DNA from: Sulfurimonas sp. | Lineage (GTDB): Bacteria; Campylobacterota; Campylobacteria; Campylobacterales; Sulfurimonadaceae | Direction of reading: 5' to 3' | DNA: 19,922 nucleotides | NCBI RefSeq assembly: GCF_023228785.1 | Contig: NZ_JALOAN010000039.1 | Location: forward strand, 1-19,922 | Shown: positions 1 through 8,595 of the stretch, one piece after another | How the letters are laid out: each line of letters begins with the position of its first letter | Numbering within the stretch: the first letter of the stretch is position 1 | Position numbers and translations under genes: made by a program | The notes under the pieces: model-generated | Databases searched by the model: none | Told to the model about the DNA's origin: nothing | What the model saw: the letters and a program-made list of their open reading frames with translations, nothing else

Positions 1-22
1 ATTAAAATTTACAAATTTTAAG

Positions 23-28
23 TATAAT
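23..28 (+). promoter_or_regulatory. -10 box (TATAAT) upstream of rsmH
   Basis: A consensus TATAAT hexamer lies about 27 bases before the rsmH start, in very AT-rich sequence with no clear -35 hexamer. This is the usual look of sigma70 promoters in Campylobacterota. It probably drives rsmH and the genes behind it, but the window starts just upstream, so other promoters may exist. Confidence 0.55.
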
Positions 29-54
29 TGCTTTAATTTTACTAAAGGTTTTTT

Positions 55-978
55 TTGCAAGATATCCCACATATTCCCGTACTATACAAAGAGGTAATCG
101 ACTCGTTTAAAGATATAAAAGAGGGGGTTATTATCGACTGTACTATGGGATATGGCGGTCACTCCTCCATGCTACTAGAAGCAAATCCAAATATTATGCT
201 CATAGCCATAGATCAAGATCAAACAGCAATAGACTTCTCAACTAAAAGACTCGAAAAATATGCAGATAGAGTAGTCATAAAAAAAGGTCGTTTTTCAAGT
301 ATGATAGATGAGATAATCTCTGAATACGGAACTGATAATATAAGAGGCATCTTAGCCGACATCGGTGTATCTTCTTTACAACTTGACCAAAGAGATAGAG
401 GCTTCTCATATGAGAGCGATACTTTGGATATGAGAATGGACAAAGATGCGCCCCTTAGTGCTAAAGAGGTGGTAAATGAGTACTCAAAAGAAGAGTTAGA
501 GCAGATCTTACTAGAGTATGGCGAGCTTAGAAACTACAAAAAAATAGCATCTGCTATAGTTGGATCTAGACCTTTTCTTTCTGCAAAAGAGTTAAGCGAT
601 GCTACCAAACATCTTCTGCCTCATGGCAAAAAAATTCACCCAGCTACACTTTTGATGCAGGCTATTCGCATAGAGGTAAATGATGAGTTAGGCGAGTTAA
701 ACTCTCTTTTAAAGAGCATTGAACGTTCAAACTTTAGTGATGCCATCATCGCTATCATATCTTTTCACTCACTTGAAGATAGAATTGTAAAACAAACCTA
801 TTCAAAGTGGTCAAAAAACTGCATTTGTGATGATGATGCCTTTAGATGCAGTTGCTCAAGAGATAACTCTTTGGGAAAAATACTTACAAAAAAGCCTATA
901 ACTGCCTGTGAAGATGAACTAAAGACAAATCCTAGAAGCAGAAGTGCTAAAATGAGAGTTTTTCACTATGGAAGATAG
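55..978 (+). CDS. rsmH: 16S rRNA (cytosine(1402)-N(4))-methyltransferase RsmH
   Basis: RsmH (MraW) methylates N4 of C1402 in the 16S rRNA decoding centre using S-adenosylmethionine. The 307-aa length is normal for the family. The N-terminus HIPVLYKEV is the family hallmark, followed by the SAM-binding stretch DCTMGYGGHS at about residues 28-37. Further family signatures are DIGVSSLQLD and RGFSYE near residues 101-120, and FHSLEDRIVK near residue 237. The start is TTG, chosen because the family N-terminus begins directly there and an AAAGG ribosome-binding site lies a few bases upstream. The end overlaps the next gene by 11 bases, which suggests translational coupling with the FtsL-like gene, the usual partner of rsmH in cell-division clusters. 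Confidence 0.96.
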   Translation: MQDIPHIPVLYKEVIDSFKDIKEGVIIDCTMGYGGHSSMLLEANPNIMLIAIDQDQTAIDFSTKRLEKYADRVVIKKGRFSSMIDEIISEYGTDNIRGILADIGVSSLQLDQRDRGFSYESDTLDMRMDKDAPLSAKEVVNEYSKEELEQILLEYGELRNYKKIASAIVGSRPFLSAKELSDATKHLLPHGKKIHPATLLMQAIRIEVNDELGELNSLLKSIERSNFSDAIIAIISFHSLEDRIVKQTYSKWSKNCICDDDAFRCSCSRDNSLGKILTKKPITACEDELKTNPRSRSAKMRVFHYGR

Positions 979-1246
979 AGATGAACTCTTAAGTGAGATC
1001 GATGATCTTTTAAATGAAAAAAAGAGACTTGATTTTAAGTATCTTGTTTTTATGCTTTTGATTATGAGCTTTATATCTTTAGCAATTTTTCCTAAGATCT
1101 ATATACAACAACGCATATATTTCAAGAGTAGAGACATCTCAAAACTAAAAGGCGAGTATGACACGCTCGTAGAAGAAAATAAACTTATAAACGCTTCAGT
1201 TGAATCCATTAGATATAAAAATCAGATACTAGATACACTTTTTTAA
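968..1246 (+). CDS. ftsL: FtsL-like small bitopic membrane protein
   Basis: This is a 92-aa protein with an acidic/basic N-terminal tail of about 23 residues, one hydrophobic segment at about residues 25-43 (YLVFMLLIMSFISLAIF), and a C-terminal part with heptad-like hydrophobic spacing at about 55-78. That is the architecture of FtsL, the divisome protein that pairs with FtsB through a periplasmic coiled coil. FtsL sequences are poorly conserved, so the call rests mainly on topology, length and position directly after rsmH, where ftsL normally sits. The start overlaps the rsmH stop by 11 bases. Unlike the classical order, ftsI does not follow. Another small bitopic protein cannot be excluded. 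Confidence 0.6.
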   Translation: MEDRDELLSEIDDLLNEKKRLDFKYLVFMLLIMSFISLAIFPKIYIQQRIYFKSRDISKLKGEYDTLVEENKLINASVESIRYKNQILDTLF

Positions 1247-1266
1247 GACTCTCTTCAAGGAAGAAA

Positions 1267-4200
1267 ATGATTCGACGCTTTATTGAATTTGCTATAGACA
1301 AACCGCTTTTAAACCATATACTTTTAGCCTTTATTTTTGCACTCTCAATCTTTGCATATATAAGTATTCCAAAAGAGATTTTTCCACCTATGAACATGGA
1401 CAAAGTTAGCATAAGTGGTGGATATGTAGGAACTTCTGCTGATGTACTTGATAAAATGGTTGTAAAGACCATAGAAGATGGACTGCAAAACGTAGATGAG
1501 TTAGAAAATATAAAAACTACTATAAAAAATGGCTCTTTTTCTATTGTTAGTGACATTAAAACAGGCTCACAAAATGTTACAGTTTTAAGTGATGTAAAGG
1601 ATGTCATCAGTGGCGTGAGAAAAGATCTACCTGCTGATATGGCTGAGCCAATAGCTAAGATCCAGCTACATAATTTTCCTCTTGTTCTTATCGCTCTAGC
1701 TGGAGATAAAAGTAAAAAAGAACTTCTACTTTTAGCAGAAGATCTAAAGACAGAACTGAGTCGCATAAAAGATTTAAATGAAGTAACTATCCGCGGTGAT
1801 GCTGATGATGAAATGGTTGTTACTTTAAATGAACAGAAAATTCTAGCTTATGATCTTAATCCATCTTTAGTTGTAGCATCTTTAAAAAATATAAGCTCAA
1901 TCTTCCCCATAGGAACTATAAAAGAGAGAGGCAATCATCTCTATATCTCAACATTTAATGGAGAAAAAACGAAAGAGAGTGTTGAAAATACTATTATAAG
2001 CGTGGGATCTTCTCGTGTTCGTATTGGAGATATTGCAGATATAGAGTTTAAGCTTAGTGATGAGTCTGAACTCTCTCACTATAATGGTGTGAGAAATGTA
2101 TCTATTAATGTTACAAAGTCTGAAAATGGAAACGCAATAGCTCTAGTTAAGCAGATAAGAGAGATTTTAAAAACAAAATCTCAAAATAGCATCGGAGTAA
2201 ATTATGAGATCTATACAGATACGTCTATCTGGATCAAAAACCGACTAAATACTGTTTTTACAAACATCTCTTTTGGTTTGATGCTAGTTTTTGTAGCTAT
2301 GCTTATCTTCATAAATCGAGGTATTGCAGTTGTTGTAGCTATTGGTATTCCTGTGAGCTTTATGATAGGCTTAATCGCTACAAATATCATGGGAGACTCT
2401 ATAAATATGCTCTCACTTCTAGGTGCTCTAATAGCTTTAGGGATGCTAGTTGATGAGGCTATAATAGTAGCAGAGAACATATACAGACACCTAGAAGAAG
2501 GTATGGATAGACGAGAGGCTGCCATAGTTGGATCTGTTGAGATGTTTCCTGCGGTTTTGGCGGCTACTCTAACTACTATCTTTGCGTTTTTACCAATGTT
2601 GCTTCTTAGTGGAGAGATGGGAATGTTTATAAAGATCATTCCTATTATGATAACAGTGCTTCTGCTTTCTTCCTTGTTTGAAGCATTTTACTTTTTACCA
2701 CTTCATGCATATGATTTTTTAAAGGTTTCAAAAAAAGAGAGTTTTACAAAAAAACTCTGGAAAAATGCGAATAGATGGCACTCAAATATATTACATTTTT
2801 TCTTTAGAGGCAAATGGATCTCACTTATTGTTATAGTTTCATCTATCTTGCTTTTAACCTTTGTTTTTATAAAACATTCAAAATTTCAACTCTTTCCCGA
2901 CTTTGATAATACTCAGATCTATATCTATGGAAAAGTTAATGTAAATAGTGAGCTAGAAGATACAGAAAAAATAATTACAGATCTTGAGAGGGAACTATTA
3001 GCTAACACTAATGAGTCTGATTTTTCTTCTATTACTTCGGTAATTGGCTTTAAGATGGATGCCAAAAATATGGTTGAGACTGGAGAGAACTATTTTCATA
3101 TCTTTATAGATTTAAAAGAGAGAGCGCCTGTTAATATATTTGATACATATATAAGTCCATACTTGGCACTAGAGTACGATGCAAGCACACTAACGAGAAA
3201 AAGCTCTGCACAAGATATTGCCAAAGATATGGAAAAAATAGTAGAGCCATTTAAAAAGATGAAACAAGGGGATAATCAGCTTTATGAAGAGCTAGTTGTA
3301 AAAGTTCCTGGTGCAGGAGTTGTTGCCTCTGACATCGAGATAAGTCTTAGCGGTAAGGGTGAAAATGAGATCTTAGAGGGCGTAAAGTACCTCTCAAATG
3401 CACTGCAAAATATCAAAGGTGTTAACAATGTCTCAGATGATGCTAATCCGGGAGAAAAAGAGTTAAAGCTAAGAGTTAATGAGTATGGACAAGAGTTAGG
3501 ATTTAACGAAGAGCTTATATCTCAAGAGCTTCGCGCTTACTACCTAAAAGGTGAGTACGCAAAGATGTTTAATGATGAAGGACTTGTTCGCATAAGAATC
3601 GAGAGTGGCATGAACCAAGAGATAGACTCCATACAAAACTTAGAGGTGCAGATCCCATCAACTGATCAGTTTGTAGCCTTGCATGAAGTTTGTGAGTTTA
3701 TTATGATCCAAGGTTTTGTGGCACTAAAAAAAGAAGATGGAACAAGAATAAGAACAGTAATGGCAAGTCTGGATAAAAAATTACTTACTTCATCTGAAGC
3801 GATGCAAATATTAGAATCAACGTTTGCCAAATTAAAAGATGATGGTTATAGAGTAGATATAAAAGGGGAAGAAAAAGAGAACACAAAAAACATAAAAGAG
3901 CTACTTCAATCCGCTGTTATAGCTATATTTTTGATCTTTATAACCCTTGTTTGGCTCTTTGACTCTATAAAAAAACCACTTATAGTCTTAAGTACTATAC
4001 CTCTTGTTTTAGTAGGAGTCTTTTTTGGTCACTGGGTTATGGGTATAAACCTAACTATGCCAGGACTCATAGGAATAGTAGGGCTTGCAGGGGTCGTTGT
4101 AAACGATGGACTTATAGTTGTTAGTTTTATAAAACATGCAAAGGATACAGAAGAGTTGATGAAAAAAGCTGCAACAAGACTAAGACCAATCCTTCTAACA

Positions 4201-4380
4201 TCTCTAACCACAGTTTTAGGACTATCTACACTTATCTTTTTCTCATCAGGTCAAGCTGTTATCCTCCAACCAATGGCAATCTCTCTAGGCTTTGGTATAG
4301 CGTGGGCAACGGTGTTAAATCTTATATATCTTCCACTTTTATATGCAGTTGTGTACAAAATAAAAGATAAAGTGCAGTAA
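1267..4380 (+). CDS. RND-family efflux pump inner-membrane transporter (AcrB/ACR_tran type)
   Basis: This 1037-aa protein is full length for the resistance-nodulation-division family, which uses the proton gradient to extrude compounds through a tripartite complex. The start has an AAGGAAG ribosome-binding site just upstream. The N-terminus shows the first transmembrane helix (about 15-33) followed by a KEIFPPMN periplasmic entry. A cluster of membrane helices follows at about 330-480, a large second periplasmic domain at about 540-870, and the last helix group at about 880-1030. The proton-relay helix reads LVDEAIIVAEN with D396-E397, where AcrB has two aspartates. The TM10 equivalent has VVNDGLIVV with N946-D947, and RLRPILLTSLTTVLG is the conserved TM11 region. 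No adaptor or TolC-like gene is adjacent, so partners must be upstream or elsewhere. The substrate cannot be deduced. It begins 20 bases after the FtsL-like gene, probably in the same operon. Confidence 0.92.
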   Translation: MIRRFIEFAIDKPLLNHILLAFIFALSIFAYISIPKEIFPPMNMDKVSISGGYVGTSADVLDKMVVKTIEDGLQNVDELENIKTTIKNGSFSIVSDIKTGSQNVTVLSDVKDVISGVRKDLPADMAEPIAKIQLHNFPLVLIALAGDKSKKELLLLAEDLKTELSRIKDLNEVTIRGDADDEMVVTLNEQKILAYDLNPSLVVASLKNISSIFPIGTIKERGNHLYISTFNGEKTKESVENTIISVGSSRVRIGDIADIEFKLSDESELSHYNGVRNVSINVTKSENGNAIALVKQIREILKTKSQNSIGVNYEIYTDTSIWIKNRLNTVFTNISFGLMLVFVAMLIFINRGIAVVVAIGIPVSFMIGLIATNIMGDSINMLSLLGALIALGMLVDEAIIVAENIYRHLEEGMDRREAAIVGSVEMFPAVLAATLTTIFAFLPMLLLSGEMGMFIKIIPIMITVLLLSSLFEAFYFLPLHAYDFLKVSKKESFTKKLWKNANRWHSNILHFFFRGKWISLIVIVSSILLLTFVFIKHSKFQLFPDFDNTQIYIYGKVNVNSELEDTEKIITDLERELLANTNESDFSSITSVIGFKMDAKNMVETGENYFHIFIDLKERAPVNIFDTYISPYLALEYDASTLTRKSSAQDIAKDMEKIVEPFKKMKQGDNQLYEELVVKVPGAGVVASDIEISLSGKGENEILEGVKYLSNALQNIKGVNNVSDDANPGEKELKLRVNEYGQELGFNEELISQELRAYYLKGEYAKMFNDEGLVRIRIESGMNQEIDSIQNLEVQIPSTDQFVALHEVCEFIMIQGFVALKKEDGTRIRTVMASLDKKLLTSSEAMQILESTFAKLKDDGYRVDIKGEEKENTKNIKELLQSAVIAIFLIFITLVWLFDSIKKPLIVLSTIPLVLVGVFFGHWVMGINLTMPGLIGIVGLAGVVVNDGLIVVSFIKHAKDTEELMKKAATRLRPILLTSLTTVLGLSTLIFFSSGQAVILQPMAISLGFGIAWATVLNLIYLPLLYAVVYKIKDKVQ

Positions 4381-4405
4381 AAGAATAATATAAGGATATA
4401 TTGAC

Positions 4406-4411
4406 TATAAT
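4406..4411 (+). promoter_or_regulatory. -10 box of the tRNA gene
   Basis: A consensus TATAAT lies about 40 bases before the first base of the mature tRNA, in AT-rich sequence and preceded by TTGAC at 4401-4405 (too close to be its -35). It is well placed to start a short tRNA precursor that would include the leader hairpin described separately. Confidence 0.5.
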
Positions 4412-4418
4412 TTCGCCC

Positions 4419-4437
4419 TACAAAGCAAGGCTTTGTA
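4419..4437 (+). repeat. Perfect inverted repeat (8-bp stem, AAG loop) in the tRNA 5' leader
   Basis: TACAAAGC at 4419-4426 and GCTTTGTA at 4430-4437 are exact reverse complements separated by AAG. The hairpin would form in the precursor RNA 8 bases before the mature tRNA 5' end. No T-tract follows, so it is not a typical intrinsic terminator. It may help 5' processing or be the scar of a small repeat. Confidence 0.6.
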
Positions 4438-4445
4438 CTACAGGT

Positions 4446-4522
4446 GGGTCTTTAGCTCAGTTGGTTAGAGCCCTCCGCTCATAACGGAGTGGTCATGTGT
4501 TCGAGTCACATAGGACCCACCA
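4446..4522 (+). tRNA. tRNA with anticodon CAT (elongator Met, or Ile2 if lysidine-modified)
   Basis: A full cloverleaf folds by hand. The acceptor is GGGTCTT with AGGACCC (one G-T pair), the D-arm GCTC/GAGC, the anticodon stem CTCCG/CGGAG with loop CTCATAA, and the T-arm ATGTG/CACAT with loop TTCGAGT. The discriminator is A and the CCA end is encoded. The anticodon CAT is at 4480-4482. It is not the initiator, because the anticodon stem lacks the three G-C pairs next to the loop and the first acceptor position is paired. Elongator Met and TilS-modified Ile2 tRNAs cannot be separated by eye. Its 3' end is the left boundary of the accessory island, and tRNA genes are common integration sites. 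Confidence 0.93.
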
Positions 4523-4758
4523 CCTACACACTGCACTTTCAAATGATTATCTTAAATAAACCATAGTTCTTAAGTAACGCCAATTCAGTAAAAATTATAT
4601 TTGTTTTTAGAATTACTACAGCTACATTAATAAAATACCTAAAATATAAATATATATACGATATACTACAAGCAAATTAAATTAATCCCGATAATAAGTT
4701 ATTATTTTAATAATTTCCCTATCAGATTAATAAAATCCCAGTAAGGTGACTACTCAAT
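4523..4758. other. AT-rich intergenic stretch between tRNA and first fic gene
   Basis: No gene or clear terminator was found. A possible -10 box TATACT lies at 4662-4667 in a run of AT dinucleotides. An AT-rich inverted repeat, ATAATAA-G-TTATTAT, sits at 4691-4705, between that box and the fic start. A good ribosome-binding site AAGGTGA at 4743-4749 serves the Fic gene. The stretch is the left junction of the island, but no tRNA-derived repeat is visible in it. Confidence 0.45.
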
Positions 4759-6270
4759 ATGGTGATAGCTTTTAAAAATGAGATACTTCCTAAATCATGC
4801 AAATTGATTGGCTATTCATGGTTGATAAATAACTTTGACCTTAATTTACCATTGAGACAATTATGCTGCATAAGTGAAAAAAGGTTGGCATCACAAATAT
4901 TAAGAAATGGTAAATGGATGATATTTGATGCACAACTTATGGTTGAGGACATGCCTTACACTCATTTAGAATTTGCTATAAAACATGAGTATTTAGATTT
5001 GTTGGTACTAAAAAGAGTATTAGCTATGTTTACAATTGAAGATATATCACAAAATATAAGTGCAAATCCTAAACGAATTCTAAGTAAAAAAATATGGTTT
5101 TTATACGAATTTTTACTAAAAATAGAGCTACCGATTCAAGACCTTTCCGCTGGCAAGTATGATGATCTATTGGATGAAAAGAAGTATATTGTCAATCAAA
5201 AACATATAAAATCAAAACGACATAAAATCAACAATAATCTTCTTGGGACTCAAAACTTTTGTCCAATTATAAAAAGAACAAAAAAACTTCAAAGTTTTAT
5301 AGATGCAAACCTAAGTAATGAAATATCAAAGGTAATAGGTAGAGTTTCAAAAGCACTTATTAGAAGAGTAGCCAGCTTTTTATTGCTATCAGATTCAAAA
5401 GCGTCATTTGAGATAGAAGGAGAGCGTCCTCCAAAGAACAGGATTGAAAATTGGGGCAAGATTATAAATGAGGCTGGTAAAACTCCTTTGAGCATAGATG
5501 AAATAAAAAGACTTCATGCAATACTCTTAGAAGATTCTAGATTTATAAAAATAGGGTTGAGGGATGATGAAGTATTTTTAGGTGACAGAGATAGAGAAAA
5601 TTATCCAATACCAGAATTTATAGGAGCAAAGAGCAAAGATCTAAATACTCTGATACAAGACTGGATAGAGCTAGAAACTAAATTGAGCGATATTGATATT
5701 GATCCTATTTTACAAGCAGTTATAATAGCTTTTTCATTTGTGTACATACATCCTTTAGAAGATGGAAATGGAAGAATACACAGATATCTCATTCATCATG
5801 TTTTAGCAAATAGAGATTTTTATCCTAAAGGTATGATTTTTCCTATTTCAAATGTTATTTTAGATGAGATAGAAAAATATAGAGATATATTAGTATCTCA
5901 TACAGAGCCGTTAATGAGTCTGATAGAGTACAAAGCTACAAATAGTGGAAATGTAATAGTACTTAATGATACGGATGATCTATATAGATATTATGATTGT
6001 ACGAAAAGTTGTGAATTTATTTATCAATGTGTAGAGAAGACCATAAAAGAGACTTTGCCTGATGAGCTAAAATATTTAAGTGCTTTTGATAACTCATATG
6101 AGGCTATTAATGAAATAATTCAAATGCCTGATAACAAGATAAAAAGTCTGATTACTTTTATCTTGCAAAACGATAAAAAACTATCTAAAATAAAAAAAGA
6201 AAAATATTACCCGCTATTAACAGATGAAGAAATTCAATCAATAGAAGAGGTAATTAGAGAAAATTTTTAG
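4759..6270 (+). CDS. Fic-family AMP-transferase (about 500-aa class, inhibitory motif in N-terminal half)
   Basis: Fic proteins usually transfer AMP from ATP to a hydroxyl side chain of a target protein, and many act as growth-inhibiting toxins. The active-site loop is at residues 331-342, HPLEDGNGRIHR. It matches HxFx(D/E)GNGR except that Leu333 replaces the usual Phe. An inhibitory (S/T)xxxE(G/N) motif is seen as SFEIEG at residues 216-221, before the Fic core, so this is a class II, self-inhibited type in which the Glu blocks productive ATP binding. The first 170 or so residues are a domain I do not recognise by fold, but they look like a standard part of this roughly 500-aa Fic subgroup, including NNLLGTQNFCPIIKRT. 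The gene seems intact, with a strong AAGGTGA site 9 bases upstream of ATG. It precedes hsdM by 108 bases. The protein target is unknown. Confidence 0.9.
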   Translation: MVIAFKNEILPKSCKLIGYSWLINNFDLNLPLRQLCCISEKRLASQILRNGKWMIFDAQLMVEDMPYTHLEFAIKHEYLDLLVLKRVLAMFTIEDISQNISANPKRILSKKIWFLYEFLLKIELPIQDLSAGKYDDLLDEKKYIVNQKHIKSKRHKINNNLLGTQNFCPIIKRTKKLQSFIDANLSNEISKVIGRVSKALIRRVASFLLLSDSKASFEIEGERPPKNRIENWGKIINEAGKTPLSIDEIKRLHAILLEDSRFIKIGLRDDEVFLGDRDRENYPIPEFIGAKSKDLNTLIQDWIELETKLSDIDIDPILQAVIIAFSFVYIHPLEDGNGRIHRYLIHHVLANRDFYPKGMIFPISNVILDEIEKYRDILVSHTEPLMSLIEYKATNSGNVIVLNDTDDLYRYYDCTKSCEFIYQCVEKTIKETLPDELKYLSAFDNSYEAINEIIQMPDNKIKSLITFILQNDKKLSKIKKEKYYPLLTDEEIQSIEEVIRENF

Positions 6271-6378
6271 TACTTCATAAACAATTGACTTTTAAAGACT
6301 TCCAGAACTCATTTAAGAACTTTAAGCTAAAATAATTACTTTAATAAAATATTCATTTAACATTATGGAATCATATAT
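6271..6378. other. Intergenic stretch with putative hsdM promoter
   Basis: This AT-rich gap holds possible promoter elements: TTGACT at 6285-6290, and TAAAAT at 6328-6333, which are too far apart to pair well. The only ribosome-binding hint before hsdM is GGA at 6367-6369. No hairpin terminator is visible after the fic gene, so read-through from fic into hsdM is possible. Confidence 0.3.
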
Positions 6379-8595
6379 ATGCAAAAACTCACACTCTCTC
6401 AACTCGAACAGCACCTATTTTCAGCAGCAGATATTCTTCGTGGTAAGATGGAAGCTAGTGAATTTAAAGAATACATTTTTGGTATGCTTTTTCTTAAACG
6501 ACTCTCAGATCAGTACGAGGCAGAGTATGCCAAAGTAAAAGACAGATACCAAAAAGATGGACATGATGAGAGCACTATAGAGATGCTACTAAAGGGTCAT
6601 AGTTTTTCGTTTAACATCCCACAAGATGCTAGATGGCAAAGCCTAAGACATCTCAAAAAAAACCTAGGTGAAGCTCTAAACATAGCACTCTCAAGCATAG
6701 AAGAAGCTAACATGACATCTCTTGAAGATGTACTAAAGCACATAGACTTCAACAAAAAAGTGGGTAACTCTAAGATAAGCGATAGCAAACTCATCCAACT
6801 CATACAACACTTTGACAAGATAAGACTTCGTGATGAAGACTTTGAGTTTCCAGACCTTTTGGGTGCTGCTTATGAGTACCTCATAAAGTACTTTGCAGAT
6901 AGTGCTGGTAAAAAAGCAGGAGAGTTTTACACACCTAGCGGAGTGGTAACACTTCTTACTAAAATCCTAGACCCACAACCTGGCATGAGCATCTACGACC
7001 CAACTGTGGGAAGTGGCGGTATGCTCATACAAGCAAAAGAGCACATAAAAGAGATATACAACTCTGACAACTTCTCACTTCACGGACAAGATGCCATAGC
7101 CACAACATGGGCGATGTGTAAGATGAATATGATACTCCATGGCATAACAAACGCCGACATAAAAAACGATGATACGCTAGAAAACCCACTACATACAAAA
7201 GATGGGCAACTCATGCAGTTTGATAGAGTGATAGCAAATCCACCATTTAGCCAAAACTACATAAAAGCAAATCTAAAGTACAAAGAAAGATTTTCTCACT
7301 TCATGCCAGAAAATGGCAAGAAGGGCGACTATATGTTTGTACAACATATGCTCTCATCTCTTAAAGACAACGGCAAGATGGGCGTAGTGATGCCACATGG
7401 GGTACTTTTTCGTGGAAGTGTTGAGGGTGAGTTTAGAGTAGAACTTATAGAGAAAAGAAATATCTTAGAAGCAGTTATAGGACTGCCTAGTGGGCTTTTT
7501 TATGGAACTGGTATCCCTGCATCTTTGCTTATAGTAAACAAAGCCAAAAAAGATAACAAAATCCTCTTTATAAACGCAGATGCAGAGTATAAAGAGGGCA
7601 AAAACCAAAACCTCCTAAGAGCGGAAGATATAGAGAAGATAAACTTCGTCTATCAAAACCGCCTTGAACTTAGTAGCTACTCCAAACTTGTAAGCCTAGA
7701 AGATATAACAAAAGAGGGTTTCAACCTAAACATAAGAAGATATGTAGACAACACTCCACCACCAACCCCACACGATGTAAAAGCACACTTAGTAGGTGGT
7801 GTACCAAAAGAGGAGTGGAGCGGTGAGCTTATGAGTAGTTACAAAGTAAGAGATGCAATGCTTTTTGAGTCAAAAGATGAAGAGTACTACAACTTTTTAG
7901 CAAGCATAAAAGAGAAGCAAAACATAAGAGAGCTACTAGAGAGTAGTGAAGCATTTATAACTACAGATGCACGAGTAAATGAGAAAGTATCCACATGGTA
8001 TGACAACTACCAAAACCTTGTAGATGATGAGAGTAGCAACATAGCTACACTCTACACAAGTGGCTATGAGCTTATAGAGAGTGCCTTTGATGGTAGTGTG
8101 GTGCTAGATAGATTTAAAGTGCGAGGGATATTTGCATCATGGTGGGTAAAAAACAAGTTTACCATCAAGTCCATCAAAAACAACGGTTACGACTTTTTGC
8201 TACTAAGTGATGCTTTTATATCTTCAAACCAAGAGTTTATAGACTCACTAACAGATGTAAAAAAACCACTACATACCAAACTACAAGAGCTTAGCAAAAA
8301 GCTAAAAAACTCAAAAGTAGAAAACGACAAAGTAATAATAAGAGAGCATATACTAGAGCTAAAAAAACAACTATTTAAAGAGACACCAAACATAAAAGAG
8401 CTAGTGATAACAGAGCTAAAACTAGATGCGATGAGTGAAGCAGAGAGATACCTAAGTGAGAAAAAACAAAGCATCATAAAAACCATAGAGAACCTATGGG
8501 ACAAGTACAAAGTAAGCCTTAGCGAGATAGAAAAAGAGCGAGATAAAGCAACAAGTGAGATAAAAGAGTTTTTGAGTGAGTTGGGTTATTTATGA
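6379..8595 (+). CDS. hsdM: Type I restriction-modification DNA N6-adenine methyltransferase subunit HsdM
   Basis: HsdM methylates adenine in the sequence chosen by HsdS and is also needed for restriction. The N-terminal helical domain (about residues 1-140, beginning LTLSQLEQHLFSAADILRGK) matches HsdM_N. The methyltransferase domain starts with GEFYTPSGVV at about residue 181. The SAM-binding motif DPTVGSGG is at 207-214 and the catalytic NPPF at 287-290, both intact. At 738 aa it belongs to the longer HsdM forms. The extra C-terminal 250 or so residues include the family phrase AHLVGGVPKEEW and end in a long charged, probably coiled-coil region from about residue 620. The stop overlaps the hsdS start as ATGA, so the two subunits are translationally coupled. 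Confidence 0.96.
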   Translation: MQKLTLSQLEQHLFSAADILRGKMEASEFKEYIFGMLFLKRLSDQYEAEYAKVKDRYQKDGHDESTIEMLLKGHSFSFNIPQDARWQSLRHLKKNLGEALNIALSSIEEANMTSLEDVLKHIDFNKKVGNSKISDSKLIQLIQHFDKIRLRDEDFEFPDLLGAAYEYLIKYFADSAGKKAGEFYTPSGVVTLLTKILDPQPGMSIYDPTVGSGGMLIQAKEHIKEIYNSDNFSLHGQDAIATTWAMCKMNMILHGITNADIKNDDTLENPLHTKDGQLMQFDRVIANPPFSQNYIKANLKYKERFSHFMPENGKKGDYMFVQHMLSSLKDNGKMGVVMPHGVLFRGSVEGEFRVELIEKRNILEAVIGLPSGLFYGTGIPASLLIVNKAKKDNKILFINADAEYKEGKNQNLLRAEDIEKINFVYQNRLELSSYSKLVSLEDITKEGFNLNIRRYVDNTPPPTPHDVKAHLVGGVPKEEWSGELMSSYKVRDAMLFESKDEEYYNFLASIKEKQNIRELLESSEAFITTDARVNEKVSTWYDNYQNLVDDESSNIATLYTSGYELIESAFDGSVVLDRFKVRGIFASWWVKNKFTIKSIKNNGYDFLLLSDAFISSNQEFIDSLTDVKKPLHTKLQELSKKLKNSKVENDKVIIREHILELKKQLFKETPNIKELVITELKLDAMSEAERYLSEKKQSIIKTIENLWDKYKVSLSEIEKERDKATSEIKEFLSELGYL

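Noticed and set aside
1209..1766. Long minus-strand ORFs opposite the RND gene and others
   Set aside because: They mirror well-supported + strand genes, have no recognisable domains and no ribosome-binding sites.
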